Origin: Candidatus Desulfovibrio intestinipullorum
Lineage (GTDB): Bacteria; Desulfobacterota; Desulfovibrionia; Desulfovibrionales; Desulfovibrionaceae
NCBI GenBank assembly: GCA_019113165.1
Contig: DXHV01000085.1
Coordinates: forward strand, 1-37,567
Reading direction: 5' to 3'
DNA length: 37,567 bases
The notes under the pieces were generated by a model. That model saw only the letters and a program-made list of their open reading frames with translations, did not search any database and was not told where the DNA came from. Position 1 is the first letter of the stretch, and every line of letters begins with the position of its first letter. Below, piece by piece: positions 15,337 to 22,631 of the stretch. A program made the translations under genes and the position numbers.

Positions 15337-16915
15337 GGCGTCCCTCCCCTGCCTTGTCGGCTGCGGCCAGAATGGCGCGCACGAGATCCATGTTCAGATG
15401 TGTCTGCCTGTCAAAGCTGCCCTTGTAGGCAGCCCGCTCTTCGCCAAGCTCGTAGCAGGTGGTGTCTTCGATATCGAGCAGGATGCCAGGCAGCCCAATG
15501 GCGGCAAAGTCTTCGGTATGCTTGACAAAGAACTGCTGGCAGCAGCAGCCTATGAAGGCGCGGCAGCCCTTTTTTTTCAGGCGGGTCAGCTCTTCCTGCA
15601 GATGCTCGAAATTGGTGATGCACACCATGGCAAGGTTGCGCTCTTCGCCCAGCTGCCAGGCCTCGCCCACGGAGCACAGGCCGCAGGCCGTGCAGTAGTC
15701 CTCGTGGCGCAGGGCACAGGTCCTGTCCTTGGCGCAGTAGGGAAGCAGCAGGGCATCAATGCCCAGGGCCAGCACCTCGGCAAAGCTTGCGCAGGTGGTA
15801 TTGATGCGGTTGCACCACTCAAGGGGAATGCCGGCCTTTGCTATGTCCACCTTGGCCAGGGCCATGGCCAGGGGCTGTATGATGTCTTCAGGCCCCATGT
15901 CGGGGATGTGGATGCGGCCGGAGGCAAAGAAGTCGCGTACCAGCGTGAACAGCTCCCCGGCCACAATCTTCTTGCCGCGCAGGACGCTTTCGAGATCGTA
16001 GAGGGCACGGCCCGGGAAGGAGAGAAAATCGCCGGTAATAAAAAGATCTTTCAAGGTATTGCGCACGAGATCCACCTGCAGGGTGATGCGCACAAGGCCA
16101 TAGGGCGACTTGCGGGCGGCCTGCACCACTTCCGTGCGCGAGCGCGAGGGCCGTACCATGTCGATCCATTCCTGCGACTGGAAATGGGGGAGCTTTTCGG
16201 CCAGCAGATCCTCTTCCTCTGCCGTCAGGCCTCCTGGCACAAAGTCCACGCCAAGGTCGTCGGCAAAGGCCTCTACCAGGCGAGCCTTCACAAGCTCGCA
16301 GTCGGGGCTTGTCCCCAGCTCCCAGGCAAGACAGGTCACGCGCTTGCGCACGGACTCTATTTCCTTGTCCTTGAGCTTTTCCACAGGAATGCGCAGGCAC
16401 TTGAGCATGGTCTCCACGTCAAAGTCCATGAGCAGCGTGCCCTGGAAGAGAAAGGCCGCGTCCGAGTCCGTGCCGCCTGTGCCGGAAATCTTGCGGCCGG
16501 CCACTTCTATGTCGTTGCGCGGACGGAAGGAAGCGTCCACGCCCATGCTCTGCAGGGCGGCAATGGTCGGCTGGCACAGACGGCGAAAGAGGCTCGTGTT
16601 GGGGACCGTGACGCCAAAGACGGCCTTGTCGCAGATGAGCTCCCAGCCAAGCTGGCTTTCGTCAAAGAGCAGGCCGCCACCGCCGGTTATGCGGCGGTTG
16701 ATGTCTATGCCGTGGGCGGCACAGTAGTCCGTGCGGACCTCTTCCTGCACGGACTGATGAAAGCCCAGCAGGACCGTGGCCGGACGAAAGCGCAAAAAGC
16801 GCAGGGTATTGGAGCTGTGCCCCTGACCGCGCAGCTCCACGAGCACGGCATCAAGAGCCATGTTCTCGGCTGCCGTCATTGGCGGCAGATCCAGCAGACG
16901 CCATTGTGTGTGCAT
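15323..16915 (-). CDS. Lipoate-protein ligase (LplA plus LplB-like) fused to DUF116
   Basis: A 530-aa fusion. Residues 1 to about 255 are a lipoate/octanoate-protein ligase: RRITGGGGLLFDESQ matches the RRxxGGGxVxHD substrate loop, and GRKISGTGG holds the catalytic Lys. About 265-340 resembles the accessory LplB domain (DLFITGDFLSFPGRALYDLE). The rest is a DUF116 domain rich in Cys: CAKDRTCALRHEDYCTACGLC and FIGCCCQQFF, likely metal or Fe-S ligands. The ligase would activate octanoate or lipoate for transfer to GcvH-like or E2 lipoyl domains, before LipS1/LipS2 sulfur insertion. The start at 16915 has GGGAGG 6 nt upstream; an in-frame start at 17029 adds a basic, non-conserved leader. Fusion with DUF116 is unusual. 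Confidence 0.85.
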   Translation of the reverse strand: MHTQWRLLDLPPMTAAENMALDAVLVELRGQGHSSNTLRFLRFRPATVLLGFHQSVQEEVRTDYCAAHGIDINRRITGGGGLLFDESQLGWELICDKAVFGVTVPNTSLFRRLCQPTIAALQSMGVDASFRPRNDIEVAGRKISGTGGTDSDAAFLFQGTLLMDFDVETMLKCLRIPVEKLKDKEIESVRKRVTCLAWELGTSPDCELVKARLVEAFADDLGVDFVPGGLTAEEEDLLAEKLPHFQSQEWIDMVRPSRSRTEVVQAARKSPYGLVRITLQVDLVRNTLKDLFITGDFLSFPGRALYDLESVLRGKKIVAGELFTLVRDFFASGRIHIPDMGPEDIIQPLAMALAKVDIAKAGIPLEWCNRINTTCASFAEVLALGIDALLLPYCAKDRTCALRHEDYCTACGLCSVGEAWQLGEERNLAMVCITNFEHLQEELTRLKKKGCRAFIGCCCQQFFVKHTEDFAAIGLPGILLDIEDTTCYELGEERAAYKGSFDRQTHLNMDLVRAILAAADKAGEGRHGKA

Positions 16916-17086
16916 GCCAGGCCTCCCTCTTGGTTTTCGTCCTGAACGTCTTGCCCATCCGCCGGCCATCCGGCCTTGCGGAGACAAATTGCCCCTTCTG
17001 TCCCGGGGAACCGTCAGAAAGCGCCGCAAGCGCCTGTATCGTCTGGTCCCTCAGGGGCAGAAGGGGACAGGTTTCAACTTGCTGCC

Positions 17087-18379
17087 TCAGGCTCCGGCCC
17101 CTGGCTTGTCCCCGGGCTTGTCCCCGGGTCTGGGGGCCTTCGGCTTTTCCGGTGCCTTTGCCAGGGCCCTGGCCACCATCTGGGTCAGGTCCAGCACCTC
17201 CAGGCCGAGCTTGTTGCGGCGCACATAGGTGGTCATGGTGCGCACGCACTGCTGGCAGGTGGTGACAATGGTGGAGGCGCCGGTTGCCTGGGCCTCTTCC
17301 ACCTTGCGCCGGGCCATGGCCGTGGACAGGGCGGGATCGATCATCTCGAGGTTGCCGCCGCCACCGCAGCAGAGGCTGTGCCGGCCGTGATGGGCCATTT
17401 CCACAAGCTTCACGCCCGGCAGGGCGGACAGGATCTCCCGCGGTTCGTCAAAGACCCTGCTGCCGCGGCCAAGGTCGCAGGGGTCGTGGTAGGTGACAAG
17501 CAGAGGCTCGCTGTCTTCTGCCTGTTCTTCGAAGGTGAGGGCCTTGCCGGCCACAAGGTCGGCCACAAGCTCGCTGGCGTGGACCAGGCGGATGTCGCCA
17601 AGATCCGCTTGCCTTGTGTAGACCTCCTTCCAGATCTGCAGGCAGGAGGGGCAGGTAAAGACGACGGTGCTCGCCTTGCGGCGCTTCACTTCGGCCACAT
17701 TGTGGGCAATGATTTCGGCCAGGGCGTCCGGCTGGCCGGAGCCCAGCAGCGGGAAGCCGCAGCACCACTCGTCGGCGCCCATGATGGTGAAGTCGGCTCC
17801 GGCATTGACCAGGATCTGCACAAGGGCCATGGGAATCTTCTGGGCCAGGGGGAAGTAGGCCCCCACGCACCCTGTGAAGTAGACGATGTCCGCCTGCCTG
17901 CGCACGAGATTGCGCGGCGCCTTGCGCATGTTGTCGAGCCAGTCCGCCCGTTCGTCGTTGTCCTCGTCAAAGACGTTGTGACTGCCTTCGAGATTGGCCC
18001 GTATGGCCCTGATCCTGGCCGGGGCATGGCCTGTCCCGGCCAGTTCCCTGCGCACATCGAGCCACAGGTCCTTCAGGGGCAGGCCAACAGGGCAGATTTC
18101 CTGGCAGTCTCCGCACAGCGAGCAGCGGAAGACCGACGTGCCGTATTCGTCCAGCCGTGCCGCATCCACTCTGGGCGCAGCGCCGAAGGTTTCCAGCAGA
18201 TTCTGCCAGAAGCCGTTTTGATCACGCAGAAGGCGCTTCAGGCCAGCCAGACGCATCTGGGCAGAGAGCCCGGCGTCTCCTGCGGCAGCCACTGCCGGGC
18301 AGACATCCAGACACTGGCCGCATTGCGTACAGGCATCCAGGGCCAGACGCTGAGAGAAACTGAAGGCTGATGCACGCAT
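17087..18379 (-). CDS. HdrD/GlcF-like iron-sulfur protein with two CCG domains
   Basis: A 430-aa protein with an N-terminal 2[4Fe-4S] ferredoxin domain (CTQCGQCLDVCP, then CSLCGDCQEICPVG) and two C-terminal CCG domains. The first has EWCCGFPLLGSG followed by CPSC; the second has HDPCDLGRGSR, SLCCGGGG and CQQC. In HdrD, HdrB and related proteins, CCG domains bind the noncubane cluster that reduces heterodisulfides; GlcF, DsrK and TmcB share this layout. The extreme C-terminus is a Pro/Lys/Gly-rich tail. It begins 3 nt after the GcvH-like gene, with AAGGA in the overlap, so the two proteins are probably made together. A dithiol/disulfide electron exchange with the lipoyl carrier is a reasonable inference. 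Confidence 0.88.
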   Translation of the reverse strand: MRASAFSFSQRLALDACTQCGQCLDVCPAVAAAGDAGLSAQMRLAGLKRLLRDQNGFWQNLLETFGAAPRVDAARLDEYGTSVFRCSLCGDCQEICPVGLPLKDLWLDVRRELAGTGHAPARIRAIRANLEGSHNVFDEDNDERADWLDNMRKAPRNLVRRQADIVYFTGCVGAYFPLAQKIPMALVQILVNAGADFTIMGADEWCCGFPLLGSGQPDALAEIIAHNVAEVKRRKASTVVFTCPSCLQIWKEVYTRQADLGDIRLVHASELVADLVAGKALTFEEQAEDSEPLLVTYHDPCDLGRGSRVFDEPREILSALPGVKLVEMAHHGRHSLCCGGGGNLEMIDPALSTAMARRKVEEAQATGASTIVTTCQQCVRTMTTYVRRNKLGLEVLDLTQMVARALAKAPEKPKAPRPGDKPGDKPGAGA

Positions 18380-18382
18380 GGG

Positions 18383-18808
18383 CTAATCCTTTGCAAACTT
18401 GGCTTTGTCCTCCTGCAGCCAGGGTTCCAGCACCTCGCGTCCGCCATGCTTGAGCTCGTCGAGCTGACTCATGTCGTCGGCCTTGATGCGGTACATCCAG
18501 CCCTGACCGTAGCAGTCGCTGTTGATGAGTTCGGGGTTTTCTTCCAGTTCCTCGTTGACGGCGCTGATTTCGCCGTCCACAGGGCTGTAGACCGTGCCCA
18601 GCCATTTGCCGGATTCGACCTTGGCAAATTTCTTGCCGGCACTCACGGCCTTGCCTTCGTAGGGCAGCTGCACAAAGACGATCTGGCCGGCCAGTTTGAT
18701 GGCAAAGTCGTCCATGCCGACCACCAGCTCGTCGCCTTCCTTGCGGAACCAGAAGTGGTGTTCATCGTAGTAGAGATCTTCGGGCATGTTGTAGCCGAGA
18801 ATTTCCAT
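18383..18808 (-). CDS. GcvH-like lipoyl carrier protein (LbpA-type?)
   Basis: A 141-aa biotin/lipoyl-fold protein of the glycine cleavage H family. The lipoylation Lys is K68 in KVESGKWLG; classic GcvH has ESVKA at this place, so the site is somewhat divergent. The remaining GcvH landmarks are present (SPVDGEISAVNEELEENPELINSDCYGQGW). No gcvT or gcvP lies in the window. Instead it is adjacent to an HdrD-like protein and a cytochrome, and close to lipoate-assembly genes. In sHdr sulfur-oxidising systems, a GcvH-like lipoate-binding protein (LbpA) is the electron or sulfur carrier beside Hdr-like proteins, and this context is similar. AAGGAG 10 nt upstream fixes the start at 18808, not the longer in-frame ATG. 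Confidence 0.85.
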   Translation of the reverse strand: MEILGYNMPEDLYYDEHHFWFRKEGDELVVGMDDFAIKLAGQIVFVQLPYEGKAVSAGKKFAKVESGKWLGTVYSPVDGEISAVNEELEENPELINSDCYGQGWMYRIKADDMSQLDELKHGGREVLEPWLQEDKAKFAKD

Positions 18809-18896
18809 GGCTGTCGCTCTCCTTGGAGGTTGAAAGAAACGGGTGAATGAAATGGTGGAAAAACGCTGGAACAAAACGGTTGTCTGCGCGGGACCC

Positions 18897-18926
18897 GGGG
18901 CGCAGGGCACGCGTGCCCTGTGCCCC
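18897..18926 (-). other. Strong intercistronic hairpin after the cytochrome gene
   Basis: The perfect 18-bp palindrome CAGGGCACGCGTGCCCTG (18903-18920) is enclosed by GGGGC/GCCCC. There is no T-run on the minus strand, so it is more likely an mRNA processing or stabilising element than a terminator. Confidence 0.6.
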
Positions 18927-18941
18927 TTGCACTCCCGAACC

Positions 18942-20648
18942 CTACTTGCGCTGCAGGGCCTGGACAATGAGGAAGATGGGGGCCGTCACCACGTGGCGCA
19001 GGCGCGTGAAGGGGATGCAGGCCACGGTCACGGCGGTCACGATGACGTGCAGGTACCAGAGCGTGCCGTAGAGGCTGGCCAGGCTTTCTGCGCCAAGGGG
19101 CAGGAAGAGCTGCGCCAGAAGCGCTCCTGCGAAGGAGGAACCGGCGTCGCTGCCCAGGGCCAGCATGTCCAGGGCAATGCGTGCCCCTTCCAGGACAAAG
19201 CCCGTGAGGGTGAGGGCCAGGAGCAGGATGAGGACCAGCCATTCGGGCCTGGGCGCATTGGCAGGTCGCGGAGCACGCGAGCGATGGTATTCCTGCCAGA
19301 GGGCCAGCACAAGACCTGCCAGCAGAAGCAGTCCGAAGGTGTCATTGACAAGGGCCGTGAGGGGCCAGTCCTTGTCCAGCATGAGCCAGGGCCAGGCAGC
19401 CTTCGGGGCCAGCCAGGCGCCAAGGCTGGCAATGAGGCCGTAGCCTGCGCGCACCACGAAGGGGAAGAAGATGAGGGCATGGATGACCCAGCGCAGCCTG
19501 TTCTCGCGCCAGAGCCTGGCCTGCAGGACAATGTCGCCAAGGACCTGGGCCACAAGCTTCAGGCCCCTGGGCCCGTGCTGAGCCTGCGTCGTTGCGGCAG
19601 CGCTGTCTGTGCTGTCACTGTGCCTGGCAGAACCGGCGGCAAAGGGTCGGACCGTCCACAGCCAGATGAGGGCCAGGCCCGCAAAGCCCAGGAGGAAGAC
19701 GCCAAGGCCTGCTTGCGAGGGGGTATCCTTCACTGTGAAGGTGGCGGCATGGCAGGCCGCGCAGAGCACGCTCTTGGGCGGCAGCACGCTGCTTGCCGCA
19801 AGGACGGCGCCCTTCGGTTCCTCTGTATGGCAGCGCACGCAGGACGCGGTACCGGCAGGCAGGTCAAAGGTGTGCACAAGGTCCGCGTTCACGGCTGTGG
19901 CGATCACCTGGCCATTGGCAGCCACGGGCTGCATGCCGGCCGAATGGCAGCTTGTGCAGGAAACCTTTGCGTGGGCATCATGAATGACGCGTTCCGTATG
20001 GCGCACATGGCAGGAGAGACAGTTGACCTTTTCCTGCGGTGTGTGCGGGTAGGCGGCCGCATCCGTGTGGCAGGTCAGGCAGGCCGTTGCCTGATGGGTG
20101 GGGGTGCTGCCCGTCTCGTGGCAGGCCAGACAGAGCCTGGGCTGCACGGACGTTGTGGCAGCCTTTGTTCCGTGACAGGAGAGACAGGTCAGGCTGTCTT
20201 CGCCGAGCTCGCGGGCCTGGGCTTCGGCGCCCTTCCCTGCCGCCTTGTCTGGTCCGTGGGGATCATGACAGGCCGCGCAGCGATCCATGCTTGCGCCGGC
20301 AGGAACGGGCTTGCCGGCATGCAGGCCCCGGGCCAGCTCCTCTTCCACGTCTCCGTGACAGGAGAAGCAGGTGGTCGGATCAAAGGGGGTGGGCCCTTCC
20401 TTGAAGACGCCGTCCGGGAGGGGGTGTTCCTCCGTGGTCATGGCCTCGTGGCAGACCGGGCAGCCCAGGTCGGCGTGCGCGGAACGCGCAAAGCGCTCTT
20501 CGTCGATAAGCCAGGATGTGGCCCGGGTCTGATCCTGAGCCTGGGCCTGGACCGGAGCGGACAGGGACAGACAGGCAAGCACAAGGAAAAGACCTGTCAG
20601 GACAGCCAGGCAGGCAGGGTCCGAAAAAATGTGTCTCTGCGTTCTCAT
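18942..20648 (-). CDS. Decahaem cytochrome c fused to NarI-like cytochrome b domain
   Basis: A 568-aa membrane protein. Residues 1 to about 36 are a signal peptide or anchor ending APVQA. The periplasmic half holds ten CxxCH c-type haem sites, in order CPVCH, CFSCH, CAACH, CLSCH, CLACH, CLTCH, CLSCH, CTSCH, CVRCH, CAACH. About five transmembrane helices follow (for example GVFLLGFAGLALIWLW, LILLLALTLTGFVLEGA, LYGTLWYLHVIVTAVTV) with His residues in WVIHALIF and WYLHVIV as likely haem b ligands, as in NarI, DsrM and HmeC families. It could link a cytoplasmic HdrD-like partner and quinone to periplasmic cytochromes. The start 20648 has AAAGGA very close; no better in-frame start exists. Confidence 0.88.
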   Translation of the reverse strand: MRTQRHIFSDPACLAVLTGLFLVLACLSLSAPVQAQAQDQTRATSWLIDEERFARSAHADLGCPVCHEAMTTEEHPLPDGVFKEGPTPFDPTTCFSCHGDVEEELARGLHAGKPVPAGASMDRCAACHDPHGPDKAAGKGAEAQARELGEDSLTCLSCHGTKAATTSVQPRLCLACHETGSTPTHQATACLTCHTDAAAYPHTPQEKVNCLSCHVRHTERVIHDAHAKVSCTSCHSAGMQPVAANGQVIATAVNADLVHTFDLPAGTASCVRCHTEEPKGAVLAASSVLPPKSVLCAACHAATFTVKDTPSQAGLGVFLLGFAGLALIWLWTVRPFAAGSARHSDSTDSAAATTQAQHGPRGLKLVAQVLGDIVLQARLWRENRLRWVIHALIFFPFVVRAGYGLIASLGAWLAPKAAWPWLMLDKDWPLTALVNDTFGLLLLAGLVLALWQEYHRSRAPRPANAPRPEWLVLILLLALTLTGFVLEGARIALDMLALGSDAGSSFAGALLAQLFLPLGAESLASLYGTLWYLHVIVTAVTVACIPFTRLRHVVTAPIFLIVQALQRK

Positions 20649-20740
20649 ATCCTTTCTCGACAGTCTGTCTGCTTCCGCCGCAGGGCCTTTGTGCCTGCAG
20701 CCAAAGTACAGCGCTGTCCCTCCCAAAGTGTTGTGTATGG

Positions 20741-20792
20741 TTGTTGCGTCTGATTGTTGTGTCTGTTGCCTGTGCTGCGTTGCCTGTGCTGC
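20741..20792. repeat. Short tandem repeats downstream of lipBA
   Basis: TTGTTGCGTCTGA and TTGTTGTGTCTG are adjacent (20741-20765), followed by two exact units of GTTGCCTGTGCTGC (20765-20778, 20779-20792). Confidence 0.75.
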
Positions 20793-20827
20793 CTGCAGCA
20801 AGGCGCTGCGGCAAGGCTGATCTGGGC

Positions 20828-22372
20828 TCACAGGGCCTTTTCCAGCATGGCCGCAGCCCGGTAGGAGCTGCGCACCAGGGGCCCCGAGGCCACATCCAGA
20901 AAGCCCATGTCCAGGGCCACGGCCTTCCAGTGGGCAAATTCGTCCGGCGCCAGGTAGCGGACCATGGGCACATGGTGCGTGGAGGGCGCCAGGTACTGGC
21001 CAAGGGTGAGATAGCGGCAGCCGTGGTCGTACAAATCCCGCAGGGTCTGCACAATTTCTTCCCAGGTCTCGCCAAGCCCCAGCATGAGGCCCGACTTGAC
21101 GCGCAGGCCCTGCCCTGCGGCCATCTCGAGAACCTTCAGGGAGCAGTCGTAGTCGGCCCTGGGGCGCACCTGCAAAAAGATGCGGCGCACGGCCTCGATA
21201 TTGTGGTTGAACATGTCGGGAGCTGCCTCGCAGACTCTCAGGATGCTCTCCCGCCTTCCCTGAAAGTCCGGCACCAGGAGCTCTATGTGCGTGCCAGGGG
21301 AGACGCTTCGTATGGCCTGCACGATGCGGGCAAAGTGCTCGGCCCCGCCGTCCGGCAGATCGTCCCTGGTCACCGAGGTGATGACGGCCGTGGAGAGCCG
21401 GAGTCTGGCCACGGCCTCGGCCACACGCTGCGGTTCCTCCGGATCCAGGTCTTTGGGGCGGCCCTTGTGCACGGCGCAGTAGCGGCAGGCACGGGTGCAG
21501 ATGTCGCCCATGACCAGGAAGGTGGAGGTGCCCCTGGCAAAGCATTCCTGGCGGTTGGGGCAGTGCGCTTCCTGGCAGACCGTATGCAGGGACAAATCGT
21601 CCATGAGATGGGCCACGCCGGCCACCTGTTCGGCAGAAGGGAGCCTGCGCACAAGCCAGGAGGGATGGTGATCCAGGCGCTCGGGTTCGGCCGCATAGCC
21701 AAAGACCCGCAAAAAATGCTCCACAAAGACCGGGCGCACCTCTTCGACCGTAATGGGCCGGCCCAGCTCTTTTTCCAGGGAGGTCATGCGCTCTGCGGGA
21801 TTGCCGCAGGGGGAGATGAGGGAAAAGGGGGTGAGATCCAGGCAGACATTGAGGGCAATGCCATGGTAGCTCACCCACTTGCGCACGGCCATGCCGATGC
21901 TGGCCACCTTGGCTCCGTTGATCCACAGGCCGGGCCCGTGCAGGGAGCGCTCGCAGGCAAGGCCGAAGTGCTCGACCGTGGCGCAGAGCACGTCGAGCAG
22001 ACGCTCCATGTAGGCATGCAGATCCCTGTCCTGCAGATGGAGGATGGGGTAGACCACGAGCTGTCCCGGGCCGTGATAGGTGGCCATGCCACCCCGCTCG
22101 ACCCAGAAAAGCTCTATGCCCTGCCCTGCCAGCTGCGCCTCGCTCACATAGAGGTGCTCGGGCAGCCCGCCGCGCCCCATGGTGACCACGGGCGTGTGCT
22201 CAAGCAGAAGGAGGGTGTCGCTCACCTCTTCCGCGAGCACGGAGTCGTGGCGCAGCTTCTGAAACTGCCAGGCATGGGCGTAGGAAATGCGCCCGAGATC
22301 CAGCAGCTGCAGGGGACGGGCAGCGGCTGTGACACGGCTTGTGCCCTGAAGGGATGCTGTGTGCTCGTGCAT
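20828..22372 (-). CDS. lipBA: LipB-LipA fusion: octanoyltransferase plus lipoyl synthase
   Basis: A 514-aa fusion of both enzymes of the standard lipoate pathway. Residues 1 to about 225 are LipB: GGMATYHGPGQLVVYPIL, GAKVASIGMAVRKWVSYHG with the catalytic Lys, and ISPCGNP with the catalytic Cys. It transfers octanoate from acyl carrier protein to lipoyl domains. The rest is LipA, a radical SAM sulfur-insertion enzyme: auxiliary cluster CQEAHCPNRQEC (C-x4-C-x5-C), SAM cluster CTRACRYC, and the C-terminal RSSYRA motif. AAGGAG 6 nt before the ATG sets the start. The two activities are normally separate proteins. It lies just downstream of E2-like and E3-like genes and makes the local lipoate supply independent of the ligase/LipS route. 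Confidence 0.93.
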   Translation of the reverse strand: MHEHTASLQGTSRVTAAARPLQLLDLGRISYAHAWQFQKLRHDSVLAEEVSDTLLLLEHTPVVTMGRGGLPEHLYVSEAQLAGQGIELFWVERGGMATYHGPGQLVVYPILHLQDRDLHAYMERLLDVLCATVEHFGLACERSLHGPGLWINGAKVASIGMAVRKWVSYHGIALNVCLDLTPFSLISPCGNPAERMTSLEKELGRPITVEEVRPVFVEHFLRVFGYAAEPERLDHHPSWLVRRLPSAEQVAGVAHLMDDLSLHTVCQEAHCPNRQECFARGTSTFLVMGDICTRACRYCAVHKGRPKDLDPEEPQRVAEAVARLRLSTAVITSVTRDDLPDGGAEHFARIVQAIRSVSPGTHIELLVPDFQGRRESILRVCEAAPDMFNHNIEAVRRIFLQVRPRADYDCSLKVLEMAAGQGLRVKSGLMLGLGETWEEIVQTLRDLYDHGCRYLTLGQYLAPSTHHVPMVRYLAPDEFAHWKAVALDMGFLDVASGPLVRSSYRAAAMLEKAL

Positions 22373-22504
22373 GGCAGGCTCCTTGAGGGATGGTGGTTGC
22401 GGGACAGGTCCGGCGGCACGGAGGCCTCCTTACAAAAAGGGGCCTTCTCTTTGGGGTCGAGAACGCCCGAAGGACCTCTCCCTGACACAGGAAGAACGAA
22501 TGCT

Positions 22505-22568
22505 GAAACGGATCCGGTCCGTTTCCGGAGGCTCCCGTGCTGCCCCCTGAGAGGGGGAGCAGGGAGCC
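22505..22568 (-). other. Two adjacent strong hairpins between lpd and lipBA
   Basis: GAAACGGA (22505-22512) pairs with TCCGTTTC (22518-22525). GGCTCCC (22530-22536) pairs with GGGAGCC (22562-22568), with inner TGCT/AGCA and CCCCCT/AGGGGG stems. Neither is followed by a T-run on the minus strand. The whole gap 22373-22631 has no other feature. Confidence 0.6.
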
Positions 22569-22631
22569 ACCGGACAACCACCGGAGAGAGGACAAAAAAG
22601 GGAGGTTGTGTTCGAGAGGGGGCCTTGAGCC

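Noticed and set aside
18942..21926. Single 994-codon reading frame covering the cytochrome and lipBA region
   Set aside because: The upstream part is an out-of-frame shadow of lipBA; the true start with signal peptide is at 20648.
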